A stretch of DNA of 38,801 nucleotides, taken from assembly GCA_009783705.1 (NCBI GenBank), contig WRCX01000013.1, forward strand, positions 1 through 38,801. Direction: 5' to 3'. The DNA comes from Candidatus Bathycorpusculum hydrogenotrophicum (GTDB lineage Archaea; Thermoproteota; Bathyarchaeia; Bathyarchaeales; Bathycorpusculaceae). Under the pieces are notes generated by a model, which worked only from the letters and a program-made list of their open reading frames with translations, searched no databases and was not told the origin of the DNA. Of the stretch, positions 25,697 through 34,451 are shown one piece after another; within the stretch, counting starts at the first letter, position 1, and every line of letters starts with the position of its first letter. A program made the translations under genes and the position numbers.

Positions 25697-26725
25697 GTGT
25701 TTGATATCATCGCTTGGTTAACCCAAAGTACCCTCCACTTAGGTATTACAACAGCTGTAGCAGTGCTTGTTTTTGCGATTGTGTTGGATTTGATTTTAGG
25801 GGATCCCTCACCCAACTATCCCGACAAGTTGGCGTTTAAGTTACATCCTACGGTGTTGATGGGTAATTTCACTAAAAAAATTGAACCCTACTTCAAAAAT
25901 CCTGATCCTAAAATGGAAAAGTTTCTAGGGGTCTTGCTGGGCTTAACAGTTATTGTTGCGTTTGCCGCACCCACATTTTTTGGGTTATGGGCGGTCTATA
26001 CGTTTTTGCCGAGCTATCTCAATATATTGTTCTATGCAGTCATTGGCATAATATTACTAAAAATGACTATCTGTATCAAACTTGAAACAGACTGGGCTAA
26101 AGCAACTGCTACGGCTATCAATCAAGATGACGCGGCAGAGACTAAAAAATATGTTCATTTCTCGCGCCGGGACAGTAAAAACCTCAACGCCACCCAGATG
26201 GGCAGTGCTGTTATAGAATCGATGTCTGAGAACCTAATTGACTTTAAACTCTCACCTATGATGAGCTTTGCATTATTTGGAGTCACAGGCGCGATAGCGT
26301 TTCGCGCCATAAACAACCTAGATGGTATGGTGGGGTTTAAGACCAAAGAGCACATAAACACCGGCTGGTTTAGCGCCAATCTCGATAACTTTGTTAATTA
26401 TATCCCTACGCGTCTAACGGCATTGTTAATGATTGTTGCTGCAGCCATTTTGCGTATGGATGCCAAAAATGCGTGGCGAGTCGCTCGGCGCGACCATAAA
26501 AAAACGCCTAGCCGCAATCATGGCTGGCCTATGGCCGCCGTTGCAGGAGCACTTCGTATTCAACTTGAAAAACCCGGCCAATACATCTTGGGCGATCCAC
26601 AGGAGCCGCTAACAGGAGACAAGGTCTTAGGTGCGCTAAAGATCCGTGATGTGACCATTGTGCTCTGGGGCTTGTTTTGTGTGTTGGTGTTGGTTTTGGT
26701 GCGGCTCTGGTTTTTCCCGATGTAG
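25697..26725 (+). CDS. cbiB: Adenosylcobinamide-phosphate synthase CbiB/CobD
   Basis: A 342-residue inner-membrane enzyme that attaches the aminopropanol arm to adenosylcobyric acid in B12 synthesis. Diagnostic motifs: LDLILGDP (30-37), HPTVLMGN (50-57), SRRDSKNLNATQMGSAVIES then MSENLID, GAIAFRAINNLDGMVGFK, GWFSANLDNFVNYIPTRLTA and NHGWPMAAVAGAL. About five TM helices. It starts at GTG 25697. The B12-binding radical SAM gene at 26774 begins 48 nt downstream on the same strand, so cofactor supply and a cofactor user may be co-transcribed. No other cobalamin biosynthesis genes are in the window. Confidence 0.95.
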   Translation: MFDIIAWLTQSTLHLGITTAVAVLVFAIVLDLILGDPSPNYPDKLAFKLHPTVLMGNFTKKIEPYFKNPDPKMEKFLGVLLGLTVIVAFAAPTFFGLWAVYTFLPSYLNILFYAVIGIILLKMTICIKLETDWAKATATAINQDDAAETKKYVHFSRRDSKNLNATQMGSAVIESMSENLIDFKLSPMMSFALFGVTGAIAFRAINNLDGMVGFKTKEHINTGWFSANLDNFVNYIPTRLTALLMIVAAAILRMDAKNAWRVARRDHKKTPSRNHGWPMAAVAGALRIQLEKPGQYILGDPQEPLTGDKVLGALKIRDVTIVLWGLFCVLVLVLVRLWFFPM

Positions 26726-26773
26726 GGTAAACATTAAATCAACGGGCGATATGGCTGTATTGAAGGCTCGTCG

Positions 26774-28219
26774 ATGCGTGTTTGCTTAATTAATCCTCCG
26801 CGAATTCAGCCCAAGGTTTGGGGTAAACCCAACGTTTTTCCACCCATAGTCATGGTATCAGTGGCAGCAGTGCTTGAGAGAGATCATCATCAAGTCAGCA
26901 TCATTGATGCACCCACTGAGGGATGGGATAATTTGCTTGAGCTGGATGCAACCAAGTACCGGGTGGGGTTGAGCACCGAAACAATTGCCAAGCGCATCCA
27001 AGGCTTCAAACCCGATATGGTTATTGTGGAGATTCCTTTCTCAGGTTGGTCTAAAGCCGCCTATGAAGTTATCACGCTTACAAAAAATATAGATAAAACC
27101 ATCACCGTTGCACTGTTTGGTCTCCATCCCACGGCGCGTCCCAAGGAGTGTTTAGAGGACAGTGAAGCAGACTTTGTTGTAATAGGTGAACCCGAAATCA
27201 CCATCAAAGAATTGGTTGGGGCATTGGAGAAAAAAACTGATTTGGGTGGTATTGATGGGGTGGGCTATAGAAAAAACGGAGGCATACAACTAAACCCCAA
27301 GCGCGCCTTTATTGAGGACCTGGATACTCTGCCTATGCCGGCTAGGCATCTCTTACCGATGCAAATCTATGCCGATGCGGTTAAGGAAAATCCTCTGCGT
27401 GGAGAAATCACCCAACCCAACACCATAGTCATCACCAGCCGTGGTTGTCCTTTTAGCTGTGTTTTTTGCACTCATGCCATTGTGTGGGGTAAAAAATGGC
27501 GCGCGCGAAGCCCAAAAAATGTGGTTGATGAACTGGAGCATCTCATCAAAACCTACAACATCAAACAAATCGACTTTGCCGATGACAACCTAACCTGGGA
27601 TCCTCAGCGTATGGCAACTATATGTGACCTAATTGTGGAGCGTAATCTGCGCTTTGAGTGGTTCACCCCAAATGGTGTTCGTGCGGATACTCTAAGTGAG
27701 GAATTGTTGCGCAAGATGAAGCGCGCGGGATGTAAAAAAATCCGCGTCGCCCCTGAATCAGGCGTGCAACGTATCGTCTCTGAGGTGGCCAAGAAGAATT
27801 TAGATCTAAAAAAAGTCGAAGCCGCCATTGTAGCCTGTAAAAAAGTGGGAATAAAAGTGGGCGTCTTTTTTGTTATGGGGTTAATCGGGGAGACCAAAGC
27901 CGATATAGAACAAACTATTCAATATGCCTACAAGCTCAAGGGGTTGGGTGCGGAGAGTTTTATTTTTAGTATAGCTATGCCAGTTTATGGCACCGAATTC
28001 TATGAACAAACAAAAGCAGGAGGATATTTGCGCGAAGACTTTTGTGACTATGCTCTAGCTGCCACCGAACCTCTAATTGAAACCGCAGAGTGGACCGCGC
28101 AAGACCTAATGGAGCTATGCATGAAAGCCAATGCCATAAACCGCACCCTAACCTACAAAAAACTGCTCACCGCCATGCGCAATCCACAAAGAACTCTACG
28201 AATGCTACATGGAAAATAA
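26774..28219 (+). CDS. Cobalamin-binding radical SAM protein (paralogue 3)
   Basis: A 481-residue protein. B12-binding domain: VCLINPPRIQ, VMVSVAAVLERDHHQVSIID, VALFGLHPTARP, VVIGEPEITI. Cluster: TSRGCPFSCVFC (C225, C229, C232), followed by FADDNLTWDP and a VAPESGVQRIVSEVAKK helix-strand. It differs from the 16908-type copies: an insert after the third strand (TEGWDNLLELDATKYRVGLS), no DCQ, and a tail ending LTYKKLLTAMRNPQRTLRML. The KYRVGLS...I.KRI.GFKPD segment is typical of class B enzymes annotated as B12-binding domain radical SAM or hopanoid-associated proteins; the substrate is unknown. The upstream neighbour is cbiB at 48 nt. Confidence 0.88.
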   Translation: MRVCLINPPRIQPKVWGKPNVFPPIVMVSVAAVLERDHHQVSIIDAPTEGWDNLLELDATKYRVGLSTETIAKRIQGFKPDMVIVEIPFSGWSKAAYEVITLTKNIDKTITVALFGLHPTARPKECLEDSEADFVVIGEPEITIKELVGALEKKTDLGGIDGVGYRKNGGIQLNPKRAFIEDLDTLPMPARHLLPMQIYADAVKENPLRGEITQPNTIVITSRGCPFSCVFCTHAIVWGKKWRARSPKNVVDELEHLIKTYNIKQIDFADDNLTWDPQRMATICDLIVERNLRFEWFTPNGVRADTLSEELLRKMKRAGCKKIRVAPESGVQRIVSEVAKKNLDLKKVEAAIVACKKVGIKVGVFFVMGLIGETKADIEQTIQYAYKLKGLGAESFIFSIAMPVYGTEFYEQTKAGGYLREDFCDYALAATEPLIETAEWTAQDLMELCMKANAINRTLTYKKLLTAMRNPQRTLRMLHGK

Positions 28220-28264
28220 TCAGGTTAGAGCCCGCTTCCAGTTTCGACAGGTTTACGGTGGTAG

Positions 28265-28939
28265 TTATTTGCCAAACCGATGAGGACATATTTTACGGCA
28301 TACATAGCAACTAACTTCCCATTTGGCATTTACCAGTTTGAAGCACATTCCAGCGCATTCGCTTTTCCCAAATAAATCAGGAGTGGCCAAGGCTTTTGAG
28401 GGGCATAGTTCGACGCATTTGTTACAATTGTCACAAACAATATCTTGGATTTTTTTATCGGGTGTTAGCTCAGCATCGGTGAGAACCGCACTGAACCAGA
28501 GAAGATTACCATAGACAGGATGGGTGAGTAAATAATTCCGATTGATAAGACCCAGTCCAGCCAATTCAGCGGCATGTTTTAGAGATATAAGGCCGAATTG
28601 TTTGCCATTCACCCATTTGCCGCCAAACCCGCTTATATCGCGGGCTTTGTATCCAGCAGTTTTGATTTGTTTTGCTACATCTTTTGCTATGCCGTTTATT
28701 TTTTCTATCATTACTTTCCGATGAGCAGTATATTCGGCTGAATTGCGCAGGGCTTCTTGGGAGAAGGATGCCCCTAAAACAATCACGGAAAGGCAACCGG
28801 CGAGGTGGTCGGAGGGTTTAAAGCCCTGGGGTGCTAAACCGAAATCTTTGGAAGCAGCTATCCCAACTACACTGGCGCCGGCATTTAAGCCGAAGGTTTT
28901 CACTATTTCGCTGTTTAGCACTTTTTTTGGTTTAGCCAT
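28265..28939 (-). CDS. QueG-like double 4Fe-4S ferredoxin protein
   Basis: A 224-residue protein. The middle shows the epoxyqueuosine-reductase/reductive-dehalogenase-like segment SLKHAAELAGLGLINRNYLL followed by THPVYGNLLWFSAVLTDAEL. The end has two 4Fe-4S motifs: CDNCNKCVELCP (C169, C172, C175, C179) and a second set from C195, C211, C214 and C218 (CYVCRKICP). QueG uses cobalamin and two clusters to reduce epoxyqueuosine, but this protein is far shorter than QueG (about 350-380) and lacks its HEAT-repeat tail. Archaea do not use queuosine by this route, so an electron-transfer or corrinoid-activation role in a B12-rich locus is more likely; that is inference. Confidence 0.75.
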   Translation of the reverse strand: MAKPKKVLNSEIVKTFGLNAGASVVGIAASKDFGLAPQGFKPSDHLAGCLSVIVLGASFSQEALRNSAEYTAHRKVMIEKINGIAKDVAKQIKTAGYKARDISGFGGKWVNGKQFGLISLKHAAELAGLGLINRNYLLTHPVYGNLLWFSAVLTDAELTPDKKIQDIVCDNCNKCVELCPSKALATPDLFGKSECAGMCFKLVNAKWEVSCYVCRKICPHRFGK

Positions 28940-28990
28940 ATTTTTCAGTCCGTTAGTATGCCGGTTGTTGGGTGTGTTGGGGGAGGGTGG

Positions 28991-30376
28991 TTAGTTTCTT
29001 TTAAGTTTGAGTTTTATGTTGGCGACTAGGTGCATACCTACAGTTATGGCGGTGTAGATTTTGAAGCGCCGGCGTTTGTCCATGAAGTATGCGCGTCTTA
29101 GGTAGTAGTGGTGGAATGCACTTTCGCGGAGCTTTCCGAGTTCTTTCATGCTTAGTTGGGGGGTCTCAAAGATGGGACGGGTAGTGTCGTATTTGTCAAA
29201 GTCGGTGACACGCAACCAGCCATTGGCGATGACTTGGTCGTAGAGGGGTGTGCCGGGGAAGGGAGTTGCGACGTTGTAGAATCCTACTGCATCGGGGGCG
29301 ATTTTTTCGACGAATTTTATGGTTTTCCAGGCACTTTTTTTGGTTTCGCCGGGGAAGCCTAGGATTACGTTGGGTACGGGTTTCATGCCGGCTTCGCGGA
29401 CCCAGCCCATGACTTTTTCGGTTAATTCGGGGGTGATGCCCTTTTTCATGGCGTCTAGAACTTGTTGGGTGCCTGATTCGATGCCGCACCAAAATGAGAT
29501 GCAACCTGCTTCTCTCATTTTTATGAGAAGTTCTTTGGTGACCATGTCGACGCGGCTACCGCAGTTCCACTCGATTTTTAGGTTGCGTTTTATGATCTCG
29601 CTACAGAGTTCTTCTACGAGGGCTTGGTCGACTGTGAAGGCGTCGTCGCAGAAGGTGAATTTGGTTTTGCCATAGGTTTTGTAGAGGTATTCTAGTTCGT
29701 CAACTACGTTTTGGGCGCTTCGCATGCGGTATTGTCGTCCGTGCATACGTACGGTGCAACAGAATTCGCACCAGTACACGCAACCACGGCTCATGGATAG
29801 GTAGAGGACATCTTCGTATTCTTTGAATTTTTCCATGGGCCAGAGATGGCGTGCAGGGAAAGGTAGTGAATCCAGGTCCTCGATATAGGGTCGATCGGGA
29901 GTGCGGACAATTTTGTTGTTTTTTCGGTAGGTGAGGCCTAGGACGTCATCGTAGGGTTTGTTGGCTTCGAGGTGCTGGACCAATTCGAGGATGGTGGCTT
30001 CGCCTTCTCTTCGGATAACCAGGTCGAGTTCGGGGCATTCTTCTAGGGCGTGGTCGTCCCAAAATGTTACATGGGGTCCGCCTGCAAGGGTTGTGCAGTT
30101 TGGAAGGGCCTGTTTTGTGGCTTTGATGAGGTTTAGGCCGGATTTGTAGGTGAGTGTGGAGGAGGTTATGCCCACTATGTTGGGTTGGCGTTTTTGGATT
30201 TCTTGGGTAAATTGCTCTAGGGAGAGTTTTTCAACTTGACAATCTATGACATCAACTTTGTATCCGTTTTTTTCTAGGACTGCGGCGAGGTAGCCTAAAC
30301 CCAAAAGCGCAAAGGGCCAGTGCATAACAGCACCCACGGGTGCTGCAGGGTTAACTAGGGTTATGTGGGGTTTCAT
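28991..30376 (-). CDS. Cobalamin-binding radical SAM protein (paralogue 4)
   Basis: I start it at ATG 30376 (MKPHITLVNPAAP), because the 32 residues added by the longer frame to 30472 are unlike any B12-binding domain; this gives 461 residues. Motifs: LGLGYLAAVLEKNGYKVDVI then DCQ, LAGGPHVTFWDD, REGEATILEL (Arg replaces the usual Gly before EGE), cluster SRGCVYWCEFCC (C199, C203, C206, plus an extra Cys at 207), WCGIESGTQQVLDAMKKG. The tail HHYYLRRAYFMDKRRRF belongs to the same subfamily as the 16908 and 32922 copies. Transcribed opposite to its neighbours, 51 nt after the QueG-like gene. Confidence 0.87.
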   Translation of the reverse strand: MKPHITLVNPAAPVGAVMHWPFALLGLGYLAAVLEKNGYKVDVIDCQVEKLSLEQFTQEIQKRQPNIVGITSSTLTYKSGLNLIKATKQALPNCTTLAGGPHVTFWDDHALEECPELDLVIRREGEATILELVQHLEANKPYDDVLGLTYRKNNKIVRTPDRPYIEDLDSLPFPARHLWPMEKFKEYEDVLYLSMSRGCVYWCEFCCTVRMHGRQYRMRSAQNVVDELEYLYKTYGKTKFTFCDDAFTVDQALVEELCSEIIKRNLKIEWNCGSRVDMVTKELLIKMREAGCISFWCGIESGTQQVLDAMKKGITPELTEKVMGWVREAGMKPVPNVILGFPGETKKSAWKTIKFVEKIAPDAVGFYNVATPFPGTPLYDQVIANGWLRVTDFDKYDTTRPIFETPQLSMKELGKLRESAFHHYYLRRAYFMDKRRRFKIYTAITVGMHLVANIKLKLKRN

Positions 30377-30550
30377 TTCTGCTTCACACCAACTTGCCTC
30401 TTGATGGGAACGCTTTATGCTTAAACATTTCGCATCTCCACAAACCAGCCACCCAGACTTAGCGCGACTCACAAAGATAAAAGAGAAGTATGTTAAAACT
30501 GGGGGGGTTTCTGCGGAACATCTTTAGCTTATCTTGGTTTGTATAGAAAT

Positions 30551-32881
30551 ATGATAAACCAAAAGATGTTGTGTTTTGGTCTATTGTTATTATTGCTCTT
30601 GTTTTCAAGTATGGTTTATGCAACAACATCAACAACAGCAGTAGCTGTAAATCAATCTGAGGTTGGTTTGTTGTGGTGGCCGATGTTTCGGGGTGATTTA
30701 GTGCATAGTGGGTTTTCTTCTACGGAGGTGCCGCCGTTGTCTAATCAGACTCTTTGGAAATTTAATACGGGGGGTCAGGTTGGTTCGCCTACCTATAGTG
30801 ATGGGGTGGTTTTTGTTGGGTCATATGATCATAGAGTTTATGCTTTTAATGCTGATACAGGTGATGTGGTTTGGGTTTATGTTACGGAGGGTATAGTGGT
30901 GTCTAGACCTGCGGTTGCTGAGGGTGTGGTTTTTGTTGGGTCTGAGGATTATAATCTCTATGCTCTGGATGTGGCTACGGGTAGAAAGCTTTGGAGTTAC
31001 TCAACGGGGTATTATGTGGATTCCGATCCCGTTGTTGCTGGTGGGGTGGTGTTTTTTGGTTCAGAGGATAACAAGGTTTATGCGCTAAAAGCAGATACAG
31101 GGGAGTATCTTTGGAGTTTTGCGGCTGAGGCGGAGATTATGTTGTCCTCGGTAACGCTAAGTGGGGGTATGGCCTATGTTGGTTCACTGGATAATAATAT
31201 CTATGCTCTCAACATGACCAATGGGGAATTGGTTTGGAAATATATAACGGATGCAACTGTTGCGTCTACCCCAGCGGTTATGGATGGCACGCTTTATGTG
31301 GGATCCTCAGATGGCAAACTCTATGCCCTAAACGCCGCAACGGGTAGTTTGCAGTGGCAATTTGTTACAGGGGCAGCTGTTTACTCCTCTCCGGCAGTAT
31401 CGGACGGGGTGGTGTTTGTGGGTTCGATGGACAACCACATCTATGCAATAGATGCCGCAAGCGGGGAGATGGTTTGGAATTATGCTACAGGGGCAGGGGT
31501 TGCCTCATCACCGATTGTTTGGGGGAATGTGGTTTATGTGGGATCAGATGATAGTCAAATCTATGCGCTAAACGTCAAGAAGGGTAGTCTTGTTTGGAGT
31601 TTTTTGACTGGGGATCAGGTGATTTCGCGTCCCGAGATTGCGCAGGGATGGGTTTATGTGGGATCCTCAGATGGCAAACTCTATGCCCTAAACGCGTTAG
31701 ATGGCGGGTTGGTTTGGAGTTTTGCAACAGGTAAAAAGGTTGACTCCTCACCCACCGTTGGGGAGGAGGGGTTGGTTTATGTGGGTTCGCATGATGGCAA
31801 AGTGTATGCACTAAATGCTTCAACGGGTATGGCGGGTTATGATTGGGAGATGCACAACAGTGCAATTTGGAGCTACGATACGGGTGATATGGTAATGTTT
31901 TCCTCACCAACAATCAGTAATGGTGTGGTTTATGTTGGAAGCTATAATGGCAAAATCTATGCCTTAGATGCCTATACAGGAGTTTGTCGGTGGAGCTATC
32001 AAACAGGCTATGCAATTGTCTGCTCACCCACAGTTTATGGAGAGGTGGTGTATGTGGGTTCAGAGGATTATAGTCTCTATGCACTAAACACCAAAGCCGG
32101 CAGTCTACTGTGGAAGTATGAAACTGATGATCAGATTATGGTGTCTTCTCCCGCGGTCTTTGAGGGTATTATCTATTTTGGCTCAAATGATGGTTATCTC
32201 TATGCTCTAAACCAAAACAATGGCTGTTTGGTGTGGAAAACGCAATTGGGGGATTATGTGGTTTCTTCCCCGGCCATAGCCAAAGAGGAGGGGGTAGTGT
32301 ATGTGGGTTGCTATGACCACAATCTCTATGCGCTAAACACAACAAATGGCGAGGTGATTTGGAATTATCCCACAAAGGGCGCAGTTTTGTCCTCGCCTGC
32401 CATCGCCTACAACAAGGTCTATGTGGGCTCCGAAGATGGAGGGCTCTATGCACTAAACGCAACAGAGGGCACCCTTGCATGGACCTATCAAACAGGGGGT
32501 AGTGTTAGCTCCTCACCTGCTATCGCATCAGATATGGTGGTGTTTGGATCTGAGGATGGCAAAATTTATGCGCTAAACACTCAAACCGCAGAACTCAAGT
32601 GGAGCTATCAAACAGGCGGCGCAGTGGTTTCCTCCCCCGCCCTTGCAAACAATGCAGTATATGTAGGCTCATATGATCATCTCATCTATGCAATCGGCAA
32701 CCCAAACAATAACCCTCAAAAAAACGAAAACCAACCAACACCCCATTGGATGATTCTGCTCCTATTTAGCAGTCTTTTTCTAATCGGCGCCGTGGCGCTG
32801 ATACTTTGGATACGACAACACAAACACAACCCCACAACATCCAATACATACAAAAATCCTCAAACCAAGAGCAGGGGTTAG
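30551..32881 (+). CDS. Sixteen-blade (double eight-blade) PQQ-like propeller surface protein
   Basis: I favour ATG 30551 (MINQKMLCFGLLLLLLLFSS) over the in-frame TTG 30539. After the signal peptide, WWPMFRGDLVHSGFSS opens the propeller. I count 16 blade ends (YAFNADTG, YALDVATG, YALKADTG ... YALNTQTA, YAIGNPNN) spaced about 40 residues apart, which fits two eight-bladed propellers. Each repeat reads SSPAV.DG.VYVGS.DGK.YALNA.TG...W. A C-terminal TM helix (MILLLFSSLFLIGAVALILW) and polar tail anchor it; the tail ends in the cytoplasm. Some blades are almost identical at DNA level (43-nt exact repeat at 31293 and 31653). PQQ binding is not implied by the fold. Codon use shifts from G/T-rich to A/C-rich along the gene. 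Confidence 0.88.
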   Translation: MINQKMLCFGLLLLLLLFSSMVYATTSTTAVAVNQSEVGLLWWPMFRGDLVHSGFSSTEVPPLSNQTLWKFNTGGQVGSPTYSDGVVFVGSYDHRVYAFNADTGDVVWVYVTEGIVVSRPAVAEGVVFVGSEDYNLYALDVATGRKLWSYSTGYYVDSDPVVAGGVVFFGSEDNKVYALKADTGEYLWSFAAEAEIMLSSVTLSGGMAYVGSLDNNIYALNMTNGELVWKYITDATVASTPAVMDGTLYVGSSDGKLYALNAATGSLQWQFVTGAAVYSSPAVSDGVVFVGSMDNHIYAIDAASGEMVWNYATGAGVASSPIVWGNVVYVGSDDSQIYALNVKKGSLVWSFLTGDQVISRPEIAQGWVYVGSSDGKLYALNALDGGLVWSFATGKKVDSSPTVGEEGLVYVGSHDGKVYALNASTGMAGYDWEMHNSAIWSYDTGDMVMFSSPTISNGVVYVGSYNGKIYALDAYTGVCRWSYQTGYAIVCSPTVYGEVVYVGSEDYSLYALNTKAGSLLWKYETDDQIMVSSPAVFEGIIYFGSNDGYLYALNQNNGCLVWKTQLGDYVVSSPAIAKEEGVVYVGCYDHNLYALNTTNGEVIWNYPTKGAVLSSPAIAYNKVYVGSEDGGLYALNATEGTLAWTYQTGGSVSSSPAIASDMVVFGSEDGKIYALNTQTAELKWSYQTGGAVVSSPALANNAVYVGSYDHLIYAIGNPNNNPQKNENQPTPHWMILLLFSSLFLIGAVALILWIRQHKHNPTTSNTYKNPQTKSRG
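31293..31335 (+). repeat. 43-nt exact direct repeat, copy 1
   Basis: Identical to 31653-31695, exactly 360 nt (three blades) apart, encoding VGSSDGKLYALNA in both places. It begins TTTATGTGGGATCCTCAGAT. Confidence 0.8.
31653..31695 (+). repeat. 43-nt exact direct repeat, copy 2
   Basis: Second copy of the repeat at 31293-31335. Synonymous positions are also identical, which points to recent duplication or gene conversion between blades rather than protein-level constraint. Confidence 0.8.
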
Positions 32882-32921
32882 CAAAGTTCATAAGCAAAAA
32901 ACCCGCCATAACTACCCAACC

Positions 32922-34337
32922 GTGAACATGATGATGCCTAACAAGAAAATAGCTCTCATCACACCACCCCTTCTCACCGACATCGGACACCATCCCCTCT
33001 TCCCCCCGCTGGGACTAGCCTATCTGGCAGCGGTTTTAGACCAAAATAATTTTGAGGTTAAAATCATCGACTGCCCAGTGAACCGCTATGACTACACCAA
33101 ACTCCAAGCTGAGCTGACAGCCTTTGAACCCGCAATAATTGGCATAGGTTCTATGACACCCATCGCAGAAGCCGCTTTTCAAACCGCACAAACCGCAAAG
33201 CAAGCCTGCCCAAACGCCCAAATCATACTAGGCGGACCTCATGCCACATTCCAAGATAGAGATATTCTCACAACAGAAAAATCCATAGATCTAATTGTGC
33301 GAGGCGAAGGCGAAGAAACACTTCTCGAACTGGCAAACCAAACCCAAACAAACAAACCCCTAAACGACATAAAGGGCATATCTTTTCGCAAAGACCAAGA
33401 AATCATCCAAACCCCCAACCGTCCGCCCATTCAAAACCTAGACACTCTCCCCCGACCAGCCTACAAATATGTACCCATCGAGAAATATTGGGTTCAGGGC
33501 CAAAAACTACTCTCAGTTATAACCAGTCGCGGCTGCCCCTACAAATGTCCCTTCTGCGTCGCCTCACAAATGTTTGGCCAACAATTCCGCGCGCGAAGCC
33601 CCAAAAACGTACTAGATGAACTGCAGTGGCTACAAAGCGAATACGGTGCTGAGGGTATAGCATTCCAAGATGACACCTTAACCTTTGATAAAAAAAGAGC
33701 CGCTGACATCTGTGAGGGAATGATTGAGCGCAAAATTAATCTGCGATGGGGATGCGGCACCCGAGCCGACACCGTCACTAAAGAACTCCTGCAAAAAATG
33801 GCCAAAGCCCACTGTGACGAAGTCATGTTTGGCATAGAGTCAGGTTGTGAACAAATGCGCCAAACCCTAAAACATGGCGTCACCAACCAGCAATGTCACA
33901 ATGCCATAAAATGGGCCAAAGATGCAGGCATGTTTGTTACAGTTTCAGTTATCATAGGTTACCCCGGTGAAACTAAACAAACCCTCCAAGAAACCCTAGA
34001 CTTTGTACGCAAAACCGAACCTGATGACGCATGGCTCTGTCATGCTACGCCCTTTCCAGGCACGCAACTAAGAGAACTTGTTGAGAAAAATGGCTGGAAG
34101 ATGTCAGAGGACTGGAAAACATATAGCACCATGAACGCTATTTTTGAAGATCCCAATCTACCTGCTAAAGAAATCGCTCAAATGCGCAAGCAATTCTACA
34201 ATAAATTCTACTCCATAAGCTATATCATGCGCCAAGCAAAGAAAGGATATCTTCAAGGTAACATCTACAGCAAAATAATGACCCGCACTGCCGCAAACTA
34301 TAATCTATGGCGAGCTATGTCAGCATTTCACCGATAA
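32922..34337 (+). CDS. Cobalamin-binding radical SAM protein (paralogue 5)
   Basis: A 471-residue protein from GTG 32922. B12 domain: IALITPPLLTD, PLGLAYLAAVLDQNNFEVKI then IDCPV, ILGGPHATFQD, VRGEGEETLLEL. Cluster SRGCPYKCPFC (C205, C209, C212), FGIESGCEQMRQTLKHG, IIGYPGETKQT. The tail NKFYSISYIMRQAKKGY is the subfamily signature shared with 16908 and 28991. It lies 40 nt after the sixteen-blade propeller gene on the same strand, so the two may form one transcript, tying a surface protein directly to a B12 radical SAM enzyme. Confidence 0.88.
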   Translation: MNMMMPNKKIALITPPLLTDIGHHPLFPPLGLAYLAAVLDQNNFEVKIIDCPVNRYDYTKLQAELTAFEPAIIGIGSMTPIAEAAFQTAQTAKQACPNAQIILGGPHATFQDRDILTTEKSIDLIVRGEGEETLLELANQTQTNKPLNDIKGISFRKDQEIIQTPNRPPIQNLDTLPRPAYKYVPIEKYWVQGQKLLSVITSRGCPYKCPFCVASQMFGQQFRARSPKNVLDELQWLQSEYGAEGIAFQDDTLTFDKKRAADICEGMIERKINLRWGCGTRADTVTKELLQKMAKAHCDEVMFGIESGCEQMRQTLKHGVTNQQCHNAIKWAKDAGMFVTVSVIIGYPGETKQTLQETLDFVRKTEPDDAWLCHATPFPGTQLRELVEKNGWKMSEDWKTYSTMNAIFEDPNLPAKEIAQMRKQFYNKFYSISYIMRQAKKGYLQGNIYSKIMTRTAANYNLWRAMSAFHR

Positions 34338-34389
34338 AGAATCGATTGTTAAACCTTGAGGCAACCGCCGTTCTTTATTTTATTAAACA

Positions 34390-34395
34390 TTTTTT
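34390..34395 (+). terminator. Oligo-T terminator after the 32922 gene
   Basis: T-rich sequence (TTCTTTATTTTATTAAAC then T6) 35-60 nt past the stop, in a convergent spacer. Confidence 0.45.
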
Positions 34396-34414
34396 GGCAA
34401 AATTTGCTAAGTGA

Positions 34415-34437
34415 AGTAAAAAAAGAGAAAGAGAGGA
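34415..34437 (-). terminator. Pyrimidine/T7 terminator of the 34452 propeller gene (minus strand)
   Basis: On the minus strand CTTCCTCTCTTTCTC followed by TTTTTTT just after the stop, of the same form as the tract after the 19950 gene. Confidence 0.5.
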
Positions 34438-34451
34438 AGTTTGTTGTTTGT

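Noticed and set aside
28220-28264. Small RNA or tRNA in the short convergent gap
   Set aside because: Only 45 nt remain and no cloverleaf or stable hairpin can be drawn.
30377-30472. N-terminal extension of the 28991 radical SAM protein
   Set aside because: The 32 extra residues do not resemble a B12-binding domain start, while M at 30376 is followed directly by the first strand ITLVNP.
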